Shown: in pieces, positions 1-6,006 of the stretch | Numbering within the stretch: position 1 is the first letter of the stretch | Layout: the number at the start of each line of letters is the position of its first letter | Assembly: GCA_031266695.1 (NCBI GenBank) | Contig: JAISAK010000179.1 | Location: 1 to 7,250 of the forward strand | DNA from: Treponema sp. | GTDB taxonomy: Bacteria > Spirochaetota > Spirochaetia > Treponematales > Breznakiellaceae | Reading direction: 5' to 3' | Length of the DNA stretch: 7,250 bases | The notes under the pieces: generated by a model | The model's database searches: none | What the model was told of the DNA's origin: nothing | What the model saw: only the letters and a program-made list of their open reading frames with translations | Program-made: the position numbers and the translations under genes

Positions 1-2827
1 CTTCGTCTGCCGCGGACGGCGCTGCCGGTACGGCGGCAGACGATAACACGGGAGATTCAGAGGGCACAGCGATCTCAACCGGCCCGGCAACAGACGGCAG
101 CGCCGGAGCGGCGACAGGAGGCGGCGCGGGGGGAGTAGCGGGTAACGCCGGGGCTTCAACCGGCGCGGCCTGCGCCAGCTCAACCGGTTCGGCGGCGGGC
201 GGCGCCGGAGCGGCAGGCGCGGGGGCCTCAACCGGCTCGGCTTGCGCCAACTCAACCGGTTCGGCGGCGGGCGCCGGAGTGGGAGGCGCGGGGGCTTCAA
301 CCGGCGCGGCCTGCGCCAACTCAACCGGTTCGGCGGCGGGCGCCGGAGTGGGAGGCGGTGGGGCGGGAGGCGCGGGTTCGCCGGTCACGGAAGCGGGCAA
401 GACACTTCCGTCAATGTCTCCGCCGCCATCATTGTTGTCTTCCTCCGGCTCTTCTTCGTCACGATTACCCCCGGCGGAAACAGGACCCACAGCCAGAGCC
501 GGGGTAAAGGGCATCTCAATAACCTGGGAGGGGGCTTCCGCGGGAGGACTCGCGCCTATCGTTACGACCGATTCAAAACCGGGAAGGCCAAGAGGCTGGC
601 CGGGCGGTTGATTCACAACCGGGCTTTCCGCCACGGCCTCCGCGACGCTTTGTTCGGGGGAAGCGGCGGCGGGAAGGCTCCAGGACGTGGTTATAAGCCG
701 ATCTGCCAGGGAATAGGCGCGGCCGCGGTTTTCAAAAAACGAAACCAGGTAAGAATAATTTTGCGCCAGGTTTCTGTCAAGGCCGCGCAGGCGGCCATAA
801 TAAGTGTCCGCGCGGATAAAATTGTTCACTTCGTAGTAGGTCCGCGCGCAGCCCAAAATGGCAATGGAGTTGTTTTCATCGCGCAGCAGGGCCTGCTGGT
901 AATAGTACAGGCTGTCCTCGAAGCGCTGTTCCATAAACGCCACATTGCCCAGATTTACCAGGGCGTCGACATTGTCCAGGCGGGCGGCGGCGATAAACTG
1001 CTCCCGCGCCTTCCCAAGCATGCCGAAGCGCCCGTAAAGCACGCCAAACTCATTACGCAGCGCCGGATCTTCGCCCCGGGCAAGACGAAGCTCGTATTCC
1101 CGTACAGGCAGGCGAATTTCGTATTCGATGTAATTATCCATCGCTCTGTCAAAGGCGGCGGCAATTGCCTGTTCCGTCGGAATTGACAAATCGCTTGCTT
1201 CTCCGGGTACGCTGACAGGGGGATACACCTTCCAGGAATCATGCATAAGATGGATTTCCGCGGCGCCCGTCTTTTCGGCGTCATGCCATTCCTTCGCGCC
1301 GATACGCCAGGCACGGTAGAATCCTTCCCTGGGAATGGTTACCTCCAGCGGCACCCAGGCCCGGCCTTCATGATACACAAGCTCTTCGGGGGCGTAAAAA
1401 TCCCGCCGGGCTTCCGCCTCGCCCAGGCCCGAATCAAAGGCCATGTAAATATGGCCGGGTATGGTGATAAAAGCGGTCTCTATGCCGGCGGCTTCCAGGA
1501 GCGAACTGAACAGAATTGAAAGATCGTCGCAGTCGCCGCCGCGGTACATCAGGGTCTGGTAGGGAAAATTCAGGCTGTCAAGGCTGCTTGAGGATTCGGA
1601 CATTTCAACATACGAAGAAGAAGGATCGATAACATAATTGACGCCATAAACCGCCAGAGCTTCAAATATACCCAGGGCAACCTGGATATTCCGGTTTATC
1701 CCCGGCCTTAACCTTGAAACAACCAGGGAGTTGGCATAACGGGAAAAATACTGGGCCGCCGGATCCCGGGAAGATACAAACGAAGAAGCCCGGCGATCAT
1801 CATCCCAGGACATGGCGTTCCGGTGATAGACGGGAATCTCCACGGGAATCTCCGCCTTTTTTGCCACGCCAAGGCTGCGATAATCGACAAGGATCTTTGC
1901 GTTGGCGGTGATGTTCTCAAGAAGCTGCAGCATTGACTCGTTAAAGAAAGCCGTAACCGGAATATCAACGGATTCCCCGGGTTTTAGAATTTCCTTTGTC
2001 CCGCAGAGACTGGGCTGATTCATAAATTGTTCAAGGTAAAAAGAAGCGGCAAGCATGGTAATGTCATTCGGCTCCCGGTTGGTTATGCGCACAACCGCGA
2101 TGGGGTTATCGCGGTACCAGGCGTAGGAAACGGGAAACACCGGATACTGATTCAGCTTGCGGACTTCAAGGCGGGTCTTTGGCGTTACCAGCTCCGAAAG
2201 ATTTATGGAGACTCCCAGCCCCGCCTTGAAGGTATTGACAAGAGGTTCCGGAGTATAGCTGTACTGGGTAAACCCGGCAAAGGGAACAACCGTAACGGAA
2301 GGCGTTATATGCAATTCGGCGCTCACCTTCCCGCTCCAGGTAATTCCGGAAATGGACTGTTCATTGTAGGATGCGCTGTAAAGGCCGCCGGCAAACCCCA
2401 GCTTAAAACCCAGCCGGCTCAGGGGCCGCCACACCGCATAGGGCCCAAGGCCGAAGCTTGGCATCTGGCTGATGCCGCCGGCCTTGTCCCGCAGGGCGGT
2501 ATAGTCGCCTTCAAGGGAAAGGCCAAAAAAGGGCAGGAGCCGCCAGTCAATTTCAGCGGCGACCGTCAGCCCCGGATCGAACAATTCGTCCGCCAGCGGC
2601 AGATAGAGAGCCGGCAAAACCCGCAGGTGAAACTCCTGTTCGGCGCGGGCAAGCCGGGAGGGCCCCAGAAAAAACAACAGGGAAAGGAGCGTGAAAGATA
2701 CAATTCGGGAACGGCTTCTTCCAAAAAAGGCCGGCGGGGATTCTTCGGAAAGGCGCCGGCTTTCCCGCAGCAGCCTTTCGCCGAAGGAACGTCCGCGGGG
2801 CTTTTTTTTCCACCTCCTGATTATCAT
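1..2827 (-). CDS. Exported barrel/transglutaminase-like/TPR protein with Pro-rich tail (3' end outside window)
   Basis: The frame is open for 942 codons from ATG 2827 to the left edge, with no stop seen. A GGAAGGA ribosome site lies 5 bases before the ATG. Residues 1-41 are strongly basic, 42-55 hydrophobic, and a signal-peptidase-like site (ARA) ends at 62, so this is an export signal with an unusually long n-region. Residues 66-215 alternate like an 8-strand outer-membrane-type barrel. Residues 220-335 look beta-rich. Residues 375-500 are transglutaminase-like: GGDCDD gives Cys433, PGHIY gives His459 and WVPLE gives Glu495, a plausible Cys-His-acid triad. About 588-690 form three TPR-like repeats. 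An acidic linker (790-808) and a Pro/Ala/Glu repeat tail follow. In this fold such triads serve proteases, amidases or cross-linkers; the substrate here is unknown. A barrel would place the C-terminal parts in the periplasm (inference). It is a paralogue of the gene just upstream and probably shares its transcript. Confidence 0.9.
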   Translation of the reverse strand, partial: MIIRRWKKKPRGRSFGERLLRESRRLSEESPPAFFGRSRSRIVSFTLLSLLFFLGPSRLARAEQEFHLRVLPALYLPLADELFDPGLTVAAEIDWRLLPFFGLSLEGDYTALRDKAGGISQMPSFGLGPYAVWRPLSRLGFKLGFAGGLYSASYNEQSISGITWSGKVSAELHITPSVTVVPFAGFTQYSYTPEPLVNTFKAGLGVSINLSELVTPKTRLEVRKLNQYPVFPVSYAWYRDNPIAVVRITNREPNDITMLAASFYLEQFMNQPSLCGTKEILKPGESVDIPVTAFFNESMLQLLENITANAKILVDYRSLGVAKKAEIPVEIPVYHRNAMSWDDDRRASSFVSSRDPAAQYFSRYANSLVVSRLRPGINRNIQVALGIFEALAVYGVNYVIDPSSSYVEMSESSSSLDSLNFPYQTLMYRGGDCDDLSILFSSLLEAAGIETAFITIPGHIYMAFDSGLGEAEARRDFYAPEELVYHEGRAWVPLEVTIPREGFYRAWRIGAKEWHDAEKTGAAEIHLMHDSWKVYPPVSVPGEASDLSIPTEQAIAAAFDRAMDNYIEYEIRLPVREYELRLARGEDPALRNEFGVLYGRFGMLGKAREQFIAAARLDNVDALVNLGNVAFMEQRFEDSLYYYQQALLRDENNSIAILGCARTYYEVNNFIRADTYYGRLRGLDRNLAQNYSYLVSFFENRGRAYSLADRLITTSWSLPAAASPEQSVAEAVAESPVVNQPPGQPLGLPGFESVVTIGASPPAEAPSQVIEMPFTPALAVGPVSAGGNRDEEEPEEDNNDGGGDIDGSVLPASVTGEPAPPAPPPPTPAPAAEPVELAQAAPVEAPAPPTPAPAAEPVELAQAEPVEAPAPAAPAPPAAEPVELAQAAPVEAPALPATPPAPPPVAAPALPSVAGPVEIAVPSESPVLSSAAVPAAPSAADE
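151..360 (-). repeat. Three in-frame tandem repeats (72, 69 and about 69 bases) encoding a Pro/Ala/Glu-rich tail
   Basis: Near-identical units begin at about 151, 223 and 292 on the plus strand, each opening with a GGGCYTCAACCGG-like stretch. Their lengths are multiples of three, so the frame of the minus-strand gene is kept. The protein unit reads roughly PAPAAEPVELAQA followed by PVEAPAP, within residues 823-895. A degenerate fourth unit seems to lie at about 70-150 (GPVEIAV in place of EPVELAQ). Such tails are usually extended, and might span the periplasm or contact the cell wall (inference). The near identity of units at the DNA level suggests recent duplication and possible length variation between strains. 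Confidence 0.85.
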
Positions 2828-2835
2828 ATCGATCC

Positions 2836-2876
2836 TTCCGGGAAGCCGGAAATTTTCAGGCCGGAGATTCGGCCTG
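2836..2876 (-). promoter_or_regulatory. Two short hairpins in the 65-base gap, the second covering part of the ribosome site
   Basis: On the minus strand, CAGGCCG (2876-2870) pairs perfectly with CGGCCTG (2863-2857) across a 6-base loop. TTCCGG (2851-2846) pairs with CCGGAA (2841-2836) across a 4-base loop. The second hairpin includes the GGAA of the GGAAGGA ribosome site (2839-2833) of the gene starting at 2827, so it may dampen its translation. Neither hairpin is followed by a T-run, so neither is a convincing Rho-independent terminator, and read-through from the upstream gene is likely. The structure is visible; the regulatory role is inferred. Confidence 0.45.
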
Positions 2877-2892
2877 CCTTTCCGCCTCCCTT

Positions 2893-3159
2893 TTAATCCA
2901 TCCTGTCGATGGCAATCTGATTTAAGCCATTCGCCGCGGCGCGGTTTGCGGGATCCCTGCTCAGTGCCTGGGTATACCAGCGCTCCGCCGCGTCAATATC
3001 CCTCTCCAGCATGGCAAGATTCCCCAGATTTATCATGGCCGCCTCCGAGCCCATATTGGCGGCCTGCCCCAGGATTCCCCTTGCTTCGTTATACATACCG
3101 GCACGGACATAAAGCAGCCCCAGTTGATTACAACACGGCCGAATTGGCCTGCAAAGCAA
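2893..3159 (-). CDS. TPR-containing C-terminal piece of the frameshifted transglutaminase-like paralogue
   Basis: This 88-codon frame opens with a TTG that has no convincing ribosome site and overlaps the end of the upstream frame (3128-4840) in the +1 register. From the Asn codon at 3129-3127 onward it encodes TPR-like helices. NQLGLLYVRAGMYNEAR aligns without gaps to NEFGVLYGRFGMLGKAR at residues 592-608 of the sister protein, and a second repeat (AAMINLGNLAMLERD) matches ALVNLGNVAFMEQR there. The residues before the Asn have no counterpart in the sister. It is therefore best read as the detached 3' part of the upstream gene rather than an independent gene. Removing one base near 3130 would join both parts into about 648 residues. 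The stop (2895-2893) is 65 bases before the next start, and no Pro-rich tail follows. A separately translated small TPR protein is possible but less likely. Confidence 0.6.
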   Translation of the reverse strand: MLCRPIRPCCNQLGLLYVRAGMYNEARGILGQAANMGSEAAMINLGNLAMLERDIDAAERWYTQALSRDPANRAAANGLNQIAIDRMD

Positions 3160-4840
3160 TGGCGTTTCTGGCGTCCGCTATTTTGGGCCCCAGCTCCGAA
3201 GAAATATACCGGAGCATATCGGTTTCCACAACCCGAAAGACATTTGCCTCCGGCGCCTTGCCCACCGTCGCGGTCTGTACCGCGGGGGCTGCCGAAGGGT
3301 AGAGGCGCCAGGCCTCCTCAAGCACGATAAAATCCAGGCCGAAGCCCGAATCGTAGGCCGCATTTATCGCGGCCACCGCCGCAACCCAACTGTTGATAAA
3401 GCCGTCCTGGTATCCGCTCATGGCCAGGGGCATCCATACCTCATCATCAATGATGATAAGGTTTCCCAGGGAGCTGAAAAGGTTTTCCGCTTCTACCGGG
3501 CCGATATCAAGCGAGCAGGCTACAATAAAATCGGCGCCAAGGGGGATAAGGGCCGCCTTGATTCCCGCCGCTTCAAGGGAAGCGGCAAAGAGCAGCCCCA
3601 GATCGTCCCTGTCGCCGGATCGGTACATCAGGGTTTGGAAGGGAAATTGAATCGTATCTACTTTCTCCGGGTCACTCTGGTACTCGCTGTACGGCGTCTG
3701 GCTGTCCGGATCCCTGTTTATACCGCTGGCCCGAAGCCCTTCGTACAGGTACATGGCAAACTGCATATTCCGGTTAAGCCCGGCGCGCAGATGGTTTCGG
3801 GCTATTCCCACCATATATTTGGAAAAATCCAGAACCTCCGGGGAAAGGGGGGATACAAACACCGCCAATCCCGTCGCGTCGGTCCAGCGAAAACTGTTTC
3901 GGTTATAAACCCCAACCGCCGCCGACAGCACCGCGCTGCGCCCGGAACCCAGAAGCTCATACTCAACAAGCACTTCGCCGGGGATAAATCCGTTTTCGGA
4001 AAAACTCAGAATAGCCTGCGAAAAATCAGCATACAGGGGAACTTCCGCCGTTTTCCGCTTGCCCAGGCGCGGTACAGCTCCGCAGTTCAGCGTCGAGGAA
4101 GTGTAGGGGCCCGCCCGGAAACTGATCCTTACATTGCGAATCTCCGCGGACTCATTGTTGCTTATCTTCAGAACGCCAATCTGATTCTGCCGGTAGAGGC
4201 TCGAAAAAACCGGGAACAGGGGTTCGTCCTGGACAACCTCGACATTGACGCCGGGATTTTTTTCGCCGGTCTGAATAAGAAGCCGGAGGCTAATTCCCGC
4301 ATAAACCCCCGCATAACTGGATTCTTCGGGCCGGTAGTTGTACTGTCTGTATCCCGCGCCGCCGGAAAGAATCAGGGAGGGGGAAAAGCGATAACCCGCC
4401 TCGGCCCCGTAGCGCCAATAGGTGTTGGAGTAACTGTTGCCCTCATAAAGGCTCTGGTAAATTCCGAAAGCCGCCCCGGCGCTTATGCTTAAACGTGAAA
4501 GAGGATACCAGTAAAGGCCCGCGGTCAGGCTTCCGTCATAGAGCTGCCCCACGGTACTTGCCTTGGTACCCAACGCCGCCACACCGCCCTCGACGCCGAT
4601 GGTATAACCAAGGGAAAGGGGGTTTGAAAGATGCTGCACGCCGGAAAGATCAAAATCAAAAGTAAAATCACTTCCGCCGCCCAGGGTAAAAATATCCGCA
4701 AGGTCTCCTGCGGGAATAGTAAAAAAGGGACTGGCCCGGACGGCAAAATCCAAAGCGCCGATCTTCAAAACCAAAAAGGAAAAAAGGAATAGTATTACAA
4801 AAAATACCATTTTCAAAATTCCAATCTGGGTCTTATTCAA
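3128..4840 (-). CDS. Exported barrel/transglutaminase-like protein, catalytic residues lost, frame broken before TPR tail
   Basis: The frame runs 570 codons from TTG 4840, chosen because AGGA lies 5 bases upstream, it overlaps the fecR-like stop by 8 bases (translational coupling), and it gives a basic n-region (MNKTQIGILK) before the hydrophobic core. ATG 4810 and TTG 4816 are alternatives; ATG 4810 would leave no positive charge at the N-terminus. Cleavage is likely near residue 29. Residues 31-185 resemble a small outer-membrane barrel; a beta-rich segment and then a transglutaminase-like domain (about 355-475) follow. Against the sister gene, Cys433, His459 and Glu495 are Arg411, Asp437 and Ala473, at identical spacing of 26 and 36 residues, so enzymatic activity is not expected. 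A TAA at 3130-3128 interrupts the gene just before its TPR repeats, which continue in the +1 frame. It is either a pseudogene, a decaying pseudo-enzyme or the product of a one-base sequence error. Confidence 0.85.
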   Translation of the reverse strand: MNKTQIGILKMVFFVILFLFSFLVLKIGALDFAVRASPFFTIPAGDLADIFTLGGGSDFTFDFDLSGVQHLSNPLSLGYTIGVEGGVAALGTKASTVGQLYDGSLTAGLYWYPLSRLSISAGAAFGIYQSLYEGNSYSNTYWRYGAEAGYRFSPSLILSGGAGYRQYNYRPEESSYAGVYAGISLRLLIQTGEKNPGVNVEVVQDEPLFPVFSSLYRQNQIGVLKISNNESAEIRNVRISFRAGPYTSSTLNCGAVPRLGKRKTAEVPLYADFSQAILSFSENGFIPGEVLVEYELLGSGRSAVLSAAVGVYNRNSFRWTDATGLAVFVSPLSPEVLDFSKYMVGIARNHLRAGLNRNMQFAMYLYEGLRASGINRDPDSQTPYSEYQSDPEKVDTIQFPFQTLMYRSGDRDDLGLLFAASLEAAGIKAALIPLGADFIVACSLDIGPVEAENLFSSLGNLIIIDDEVWMPLAMSGYQDGFINSWVAAVAAINAAYDSGFGLDFIVLEEAWRLYPSAAPAVQTATVGKAPEANVFRVVETDMLRYISSELGPKIADARNAIALQANSAVL

Positions 4841-5240
4841 CCCATTCCTGTTCGTTGACGGCTTCGCTTGCCCTGGTAGACGCAGTCGAAGTGTTGGAAG
4901 TACCCCGGGCGTTGACGGCGGTAGTGGAAGAAGAAATCCTTCCGCCAATCCTGATGCCGCTTGAAGAATTTACCGCCGCAAGACTTTCCAGCGTACCTTT
5001 CTGCATGGCCTTTATGGTGATGAGCTTTTCACCGTTTTTAACCACAAGATTGGAATTCAGGCCGGTGTTCAGCACGGTTGCGGCGCTCAGGGTGCTGCCT
5101 TCGCGCACCGCTTCCCACTTGCCGGGGGAAACTTCCTTCTCCACTTTGCCGGTTACGCTCTGCACAACAAAGCCGTCCGCGGCGAAAAGAATACCGGAAA
5201 ACATAAGGCCAATAATCAGAAACAACACAAATTTTTTCAT
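4833..5240 (-). CDS. Small exported FecR-domain-like protein
   Basis: This is a complete gene of 135 codons. Its ATG at 5240 is preceded by GGAGG (5251-5247) with 6 bases of spacing. Residues 1-21 form a classical signal peptide (MKK, hydrophobic core, LFAA), so the protein is exported. Residues 24-90 follow the FecR-like beta pattern: VTGKVE, then GKWEAVREGSTL, then a TG-turn and VVKNGEKLITI. This is the kind of domain often found as a free-standing exported protein in spirochetes (family knowledge, from memory). The C-terminal 45 residues are Ser/Thr/Ala-rich and low in complexity. No inner-membrane anchor or sigma-factor partner is present, so a role in FecI/FecR iron signalling is not supported. 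It is the first gene of the cluster and overlaps the next gene by 8 bases if that gene starts at TTG 4840, suggesting coordinated production of an envelope complex (inference). Confidence 0.88.
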   Translation of the reverse strand: MKKFVLFLIIGLMFSGILFAADGFVVQSVTGKVEKEVSPGKWEAVREGSTLSAATVLNTGLNSNLVVKNGEKLITIKAMQKGTLESLAAVNSSSGIRIGGRISSSTTAVNARGTSNTSTASTRASEAVNEQEWVE

Positions 5241-5311
5241 CTTTTACCTCCATAAAAAAGGACTATTCAACAGCATAAACCGGTTTTAGCCCCTGGTTCG
5301 AGTTTGGTATA

Positions 5312-5320
5312 AGTATAGCA
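5312..5320 (-). promoter_or_regulatory. Extended -10 promoter for the fecR-like/transglutaminase-like cluster
   Basis: On the minus strand TGCTATACT (5320-5312) is a TGn-extended -10 element with TATACT, five of six matches to TATAAT. No good -35 lies 16-18 bases upstream (TTCATT at 5340-5335 is the nearest), as is common for extended -10 promoters. A start near 5305 would give a leader of about 65 bases before ATG 5240. It is the only convincing promoter seen ahead of the three minus-strand genes. The start site is inferred from spacing only. Confidence 0.55.
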
Positions 5321-5613
5321 TAATATCAACCGCAAATGAATACGTCTTTTAATAATTCAGCAAAAAGTACGATAAATTGACATATCCCGCGATTTTGTCA
5401 ATGTTCCGGAAAACGCCGCTTCATGAACGATCCCTGCCTCATGAATTTGCGAAAATTCCGAAACGGCGAAGTATATTACACCTCTATCCGCAATCCGTGT
5501 AACCGGAGGGCTGTTATATCCTTTCACAATTGATGGCACCACCCCCGGGCGACATATTTGTCCCTGTGGGTTATTTGTTATCCTTGTAAAAAAAGGCCAT
5601 TATTCGGCGTAGC
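5321..5613. other. Intergenic region between divergent genes, rich in short inverted repeats, no convincing gene
   Basis: With the leader to its left, this makes a stretch of about 370 bases without a gene. It holds several perfect inverted repeats. TTGACA/TGTCAA lies at 5377-5401, TTCATGA/TCATGAA at 5420-5445 inside an outer CGCCG/CGGCG pair (5414-5468), and TTACAC/GTGTAA at 5476-5502. GACA-TATT-TGTC at 5551-5562 is about 50 bases before the regulator gene and could be its operator. A weak TATCCT (5579-5584) might be a -10 for that gene. A 61-codon minus-strand GTG frame (5542-5357) spans the repeats but has no ribosome site or recognisable domain. Confidence 0.5.
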
Positions 5614-6006
5614 ATGGCAGAGGGAAAAATAACCGAGGAATATATCCGCCTCCTGGTCGGCAAAAACCTGAAGCGGCTCAGGGCGCTTCAAAATGTTTCG
5701 CAGTTGAATCTTGCCCTCGGCGCGGATCTTGCCCACAATTTTATCAATGATATCGAAAATTGCAAAAAAGGAATTTCCGCCAAAACCCTGGCGAAACTTT
5801 CATCGGCGCTTAACGCGGAACCCTATCAATTTTTTCTGCCCGAAAATCTGCCCGACAATTTCATGCAGCTCTATCTCCGCGACTTTAGCGACTCCCTCGC
5901 AAAAATGGTAGGGGAATTGACGGAATCCTATCTGCCGCAAAAGAATAAAAAGAAAGGCGGAGAACAGCCGGCCCGCGCTCAAAACAAAAGGCGGGGCAAA
6001 TCTTAG
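5614..6006 (+). CDS. XRE-family helix-turn-helix transcriptional regulator
   Basis: This complete 130-codon gene encodes a small DNA-binding protein. Residues 14-76 fit the lambda-repressor/XRE domain: [16 protein letters not shown] is helix 1 and 2, [20 protein letters not shown] carries the recognition helix and the conserved IE-x(4)-G element, and [21 protein letters not shown] closes the domain. Residues 85-108 are probably helical and the last 25 residues are very basic (KNKKK, KRRGKS). No enzymatic or sensor domain is visible. ATG 5614 is the only usual start after the in-frame stop at 5587-5589, yet it has no proper Shine-Dalgarno (AAAAAAAGG ends about 17 bases away), so translation may be weak or leaderless. 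It is divergent from the envelope cluster and may control it or itself through the intergenic repeats (inference). Its stop overlaps the convergent ftsH stop by 4 bases. Confidence 0.88.
   Translation: MAEGKITEEYIRLLVGKNLKRLRALQNVSQLNLALGADLAHNFINDIENCKKGISAKTLAKLSSALNAEPYQFFLPENLPDNFMQLYLRDFSDSLAKMVGELTESYLPQKNKKKGGEQPARAQNKRRGKS

Noticed and set aside
242..1186. Long plus-strand open frame (314 codons) rich in Gly and Arg
   Set aside because: It is the reverse of the Pro/Ala repeat and TPR part of the minus-strand gene; open only because of GC-rich low-complexity sequence, with no domain or ribosome site.
2857..2876. Perfect 7-bp GC-rich hairpin as a Rho-independent terminator
   Set aside because: It is followed by AAAATTT rather than a T-run on the transcribed strand, and the next gene lacks its own visible promoter.
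2027..2896. Plus-strand open frame of 289 codons
   Set aside because: It lies antisense to the barrel-like part of the large minus-strand gene, has an atypical composition and matches no recognisable family.
3124..3136. Programmed +1 frameshift at the TAA of the upstream paralogue
   Set aside because: No Shine-Dalgarno-like stimulator a few bases upstream, and re-pairing from UUG to UGU is poor; a mutation or error is simpler.
3635..4492. Plus-strand open frame of 285 codons
   Set aside because: It is antisense to the frameshifted paralogue, whose homology to its sister shows the minus strand is the coding one.
5262..5310. A GGTTCGAGT stretch resembling a tRNA T-loop
   Set aside because: The flanking bases do not form a T-stem, and no acceptor stem, anticodon arm or CCA end can be found.
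5357..5542. Minus-strand 61-codon frame with a GTG start
   Set aside because: No ribosome site, no recognisable domain, and it coincides with inverted repeats; kept only as part of the intergenic description.
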